Source of the DNA: Rhizobium sp. RU36D
Lineage (GTDB): Bacteria; Pseudomonadota; Alphaproteobacteria; Rhizobiales; Rhizobiaceae
Length of the DNA stretch: 64,000 nt
Assembly: GCF_900176345.1 (NCBI RefSeq)
Contig: NZ_FWXU01000002.1
Coordinates: forward strand, 1-64,000
Direction: 5' to 3'
Shown here in pieces: positions 62,377 to 64,000 of the stretch. The position numbers and the translations under genes were made by a program. Each line of letters opens with the position of its first letter. Position 1 is the first letter of the stretch. The notes beneath the pieces are model-generated. The model was not told the DNA's origin, did not search any database, and saw only the letters and a program-made list of their open reading frames with translations.

Positions 62377-63528
62377 ATGTTGGATTTCGACAGGATCATC
62401 GAGCGGCGTGATACCGGAAGCTCCAAGTGGAGCCGGTATGGCGCCGACGTGCTGCCCATGTGGGTTGCCGACATGGACTTTCCATCCGCTCCGGAAATCT
62501 TCGACGCCATCCGCCGCCGCTTGGACCATCCCTGTCTTGGCTATGGCGTAGGCCGCGACGAACTGCGCCACCAGATCGTTTCCGACATGCAGACGAAATA
62601 CGGCTGGTCGATCGAGCCCGAGGACATCGTTTTCCTGCCGGGTGTGGAACCTGGTTTCAACATGGCGCTCAAGGCGATGCTGCAGCCCGGCGATGGCGTT
62701 GTCGTTCAGACACCCGCCTATCGTCCGATGCTGAATGCGCCATCCCATTGGGACATGAAGCGCATCGACGCACCGCTGCTCGCAACGGACGACGGCTACA
62801 AGATCGACCTCAACGATTTCGACAAGAAGCTTGGGCAGGCACGCGCCTTGCTGTTCTGCAATCCCCATAACCCGACGGGCAAAGTCTTCACCCCGGATGA
62901 ACTGCAGGTGATCGCCGCCCTTTGCGAGCGGAACGACACGCTGATCATCTCCGACGAGATCCATTGCGAGCTGCTTTTCGACAATCGCACGCATGTGCCG
63001 GTCGCCACACTCTCGCCCGAGATCGCCAACCGCACCATCACCCTCATGTCGGCGGCCAAGACCTATAACATCGCCGGCCTGAAGACCGCTTTCGCCATCG
63101 TTCAGAACAAGGCGATGCGGGAGCGCTTCATGGCCTCGAAACTGGGCATGGTGGACAGCGTCAATATCCTGGGACTGGAAGCAACGCTGGCCGCCTTCCG
63201 CCATGGAGAGGCGTGGAAGACGGCGATGCTGGCCTATATCCAGTCGAACCGGGACTATCTATCGCAGGAAGTTGCCAGCCGCTTTCCGGAGATCCGCCTG
63301 ATCAAGGCCGAGAGTACCTTCCTTGCCTGGCTGGATTGCAGCGCCCTTGATCTCAAGCCGGACCCACAAGCGCACTTCTTGAACCACGGCAAGGTTGGCT
63401 TCAGCGCCGGCGCCGAGTTCGGAGCGGGCTATGAGAGGTTCATCCGGCTCAATTTCGGCTGCCCGCGCGCGATGTTGTCAGATGGGCTTGATCGCATAGA
63501 GCTGGCGCTTTCGAAGCGGCACGGCTGA
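62377..63528 (+). CDS. PatB/MalY-type C-S beta-lyase (PLP-dependent)
   Basis: A 383-residue fold-type I PLP enzyme. Lys228 in SAAKTYNIAGLK binds PLP, CNPHNPTGKVF (161-171) and SDEIHCELL (192-200) are the cofactor motifs, and LPMWVADMDFPSAP at the N-terminus is the PatB/MalY hallmark. These enzymes cleave cystathionine or cysteine S-conjugates into a thiol, pyruvate and ammonia. Its presence in the same operon as racemase and amidohydrolase, and in the regulon with a sulfurtransferase, points to an S-containing substrate. Confidence 0.9.
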   Translation: MLDFDRIIERRDTGSSKWSRYGADVLPMWVADMDFPSAPEIFDAIRRRLDHPCLGYGVGRDELRHQIVSDMQTKYGWSIEPEDIVFLPGVEPGFNMALKAMLQPGDGVVVQTPAYRPMLNAPSHWDMKRIDAPLLATDDGYKIDLNDFDKKLGQARALLFCNPHNPTGKVFTPDELQVIAALCERNDTLIISDEIHCELLFDNRTHVPVATLSPEIANRTITLMSAAKTYNIAGLKTAFAIVQNKAMRERFMASKLGMVDSVNILGLEATLAAFRHGEAWKTAMLAYIQSNRDYLSQEVASRFPEIRLIKAESTFLAWLDCSALDLKPDPQAHFLNHGKVGFSAGAEFGAGYERFIRLNFGCPRAMLSDGLDRIELALSKRHG

Positions 63529-63574
63529 CGCCAAATGCGGCATTGCCTATCTGCTGGGATCGGCGCTGCCCTCG

Positions 63575-64000
63575 TTAATTCCCTGCGCGTGTTTGATCGA
63601 AAATCGGGGCGATCTCGATCAGCTTCTGGCCGTCGCTGCTCCCCTTTTCAACAATATCGAAGGCCGCGCCCAGCATGCCCGGAACATTCTGGCGCGCCAT
63701 TTCAATATCGTGACCGAGAAGTGCCACGAACGGGTCCCAGTCGAAGCAGCCGATGATGGGTTGCTCTCGTTCAAAATGCGCTGATGTTTTGATCCACCGC
63801 ATGACACCTTCAAGCGAGATTGTCGAATTGACAAACATGCCGCGGGGCACGCTACCTTCCCGTTCCGCCATGACGCTCAGCGCCTGGGCGGCCTTTTCCG
63901 GCGCGTAGCCGCAGGCAAGGATGTGATGCTCTTCGATCGGCACGCCCAGATCCTGATGCGCCGTGCGGAAGCCGCGGATACGTTCGGCCGTGTTGTGGTC
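63575..64000 (-). CDS. LacI-family regulator, C-terminal part (runs off the window)
   Basis: A minus-strand frame that stays open to the right edge and gives 141 residues. DHNTAERIRGFRTAHQDLGVP, then PRGMFVNSTISLEGVMRW and IGCFDWDPFVALLGHDIEMARQNVPGMLGAAFDIV follow the C-terminal ligand domain of LacI/PurR regulators. The DNA-binding part lies beyond 64000. It converges on the PatB-like gene with 46 bases between. It may control a separate locus to the right. Confidence 0.85.
   Translation of the reverse strand, partial: DHNTAERIRGFRTAHQDLGVPIEEHHILACGYAPEKAAQALSVMAEREGSVPRGMFVNSTISLEGVMRWIKTSAHFEREQPIIGCFDWDPFVALLGHDIEMARQNVPGMLGAAFDIVEKGSSDGQKLIEIAPIFDQTRAGN

Noticed and set aside
61348..63204. 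618-residue minus-strand frame opposite the aldolase and lyase genes
   Set aside because: Antisense shadow of two complete, motif-rich plus-strand genes.

Overview
The window looks like a chromosomal or megaplasmid segment of an alphaproteobacterium of the Rhizobiales, most likely Rhizobiaceae. The DNA is GC-rich and packed with high-affinity ABC uptake systems, DeoR/GntR/TetR regulators and ATGA-type coupled operons. It also carries three copies of a two-hairpin intergenic repeat that resembles the RIME elements of rhizobia. No rRNA, tRNA, CRISPR array, transposase, phage gene or replication origin was seen. Almost the whole window is accessory catabolism and cell-surface biology.

Layout. 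0.5-4.5 kb: a minus-strand operon of three exported proteins (triple LCCL domain plus OmpA-like domain, a Cys-rich protein, a small Cys protein), with a divergent LuxR-type regulator (4.6-5.7 kb). 5.9-12.8 kb: a TetR-headed branched-chain/amide-type ABC operon (livG-livF-binding protein-livH-livM) with a GAF protein and a metal amidohydrolase. 13-22.3 kb: a DMT exporter and a sugar locus with divergent arms. The left arm (DeoR, FGGY kinase, ABC genes, TIM-barrel isomerase) has lost its transporter core by a deletion that joins the start of the ATPase gene to the end of the permease gene. The right arm encodes a class II aldolase, a D-ribulose-kinase-like protein and a HAD phosphatase. 22.3-30.3 kb: a MalK/UgpC-type ATPase diverges from a GntR-headed operon (alpha/beta hydrolase, binding protein, two permeases, TIM-barrel epimerase, Gfo/Idh oxidoreductase) across an 18-bp perfect palindrome. 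30.3-30.7 kb: a RIME-like repeat followed by a 274-bp MITE-like element. 30.7-40.4 kb: a ribose-type ABC system (binding protein, DUF2291 lipoprotein, ATPase, permease, DeoR) diverges from a sugar isomerase, split transketolase and FGGY kinase. This set matches the transketolase route for D-apiose.

40.7-47.5 kb is a visibly AT-richer island with a strong promoter. It holds a GtrB-like glycosyltransferase, a small unknown protein, a GMC-type flavoprotein, an SDR epimerase, a methyltransferase, a GtrA-like flippase and a GT-C-like membrane protein. I read it as an enlarged gtr module that builds and attaches a modified sugar.

47.8-63.5 kb appears to be one regulon. A peptide/opine-type ABC system with exported and non-exported binding proteins lies with a VOC protein, an NTPase fused to a formylglycine-enzyme-like domain, a sulfurtransferase, a fused dual ATPase, a GntR regulator, an Asp/Glu/hydantoin racemase, a cyclic amidohydrolase with an altered metal site, a DapA-family aldolase and a C-S lyase. 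Three near-identical operators (GATATWYTACGWAATATW) sit in its three promoter regions, two of them on the -10 box. The gene content suggests breakdown of an S-containing cyclic or conjugated amino acid, which I could not match to a described pathway. A LacI-type regulator runs off the right edge.
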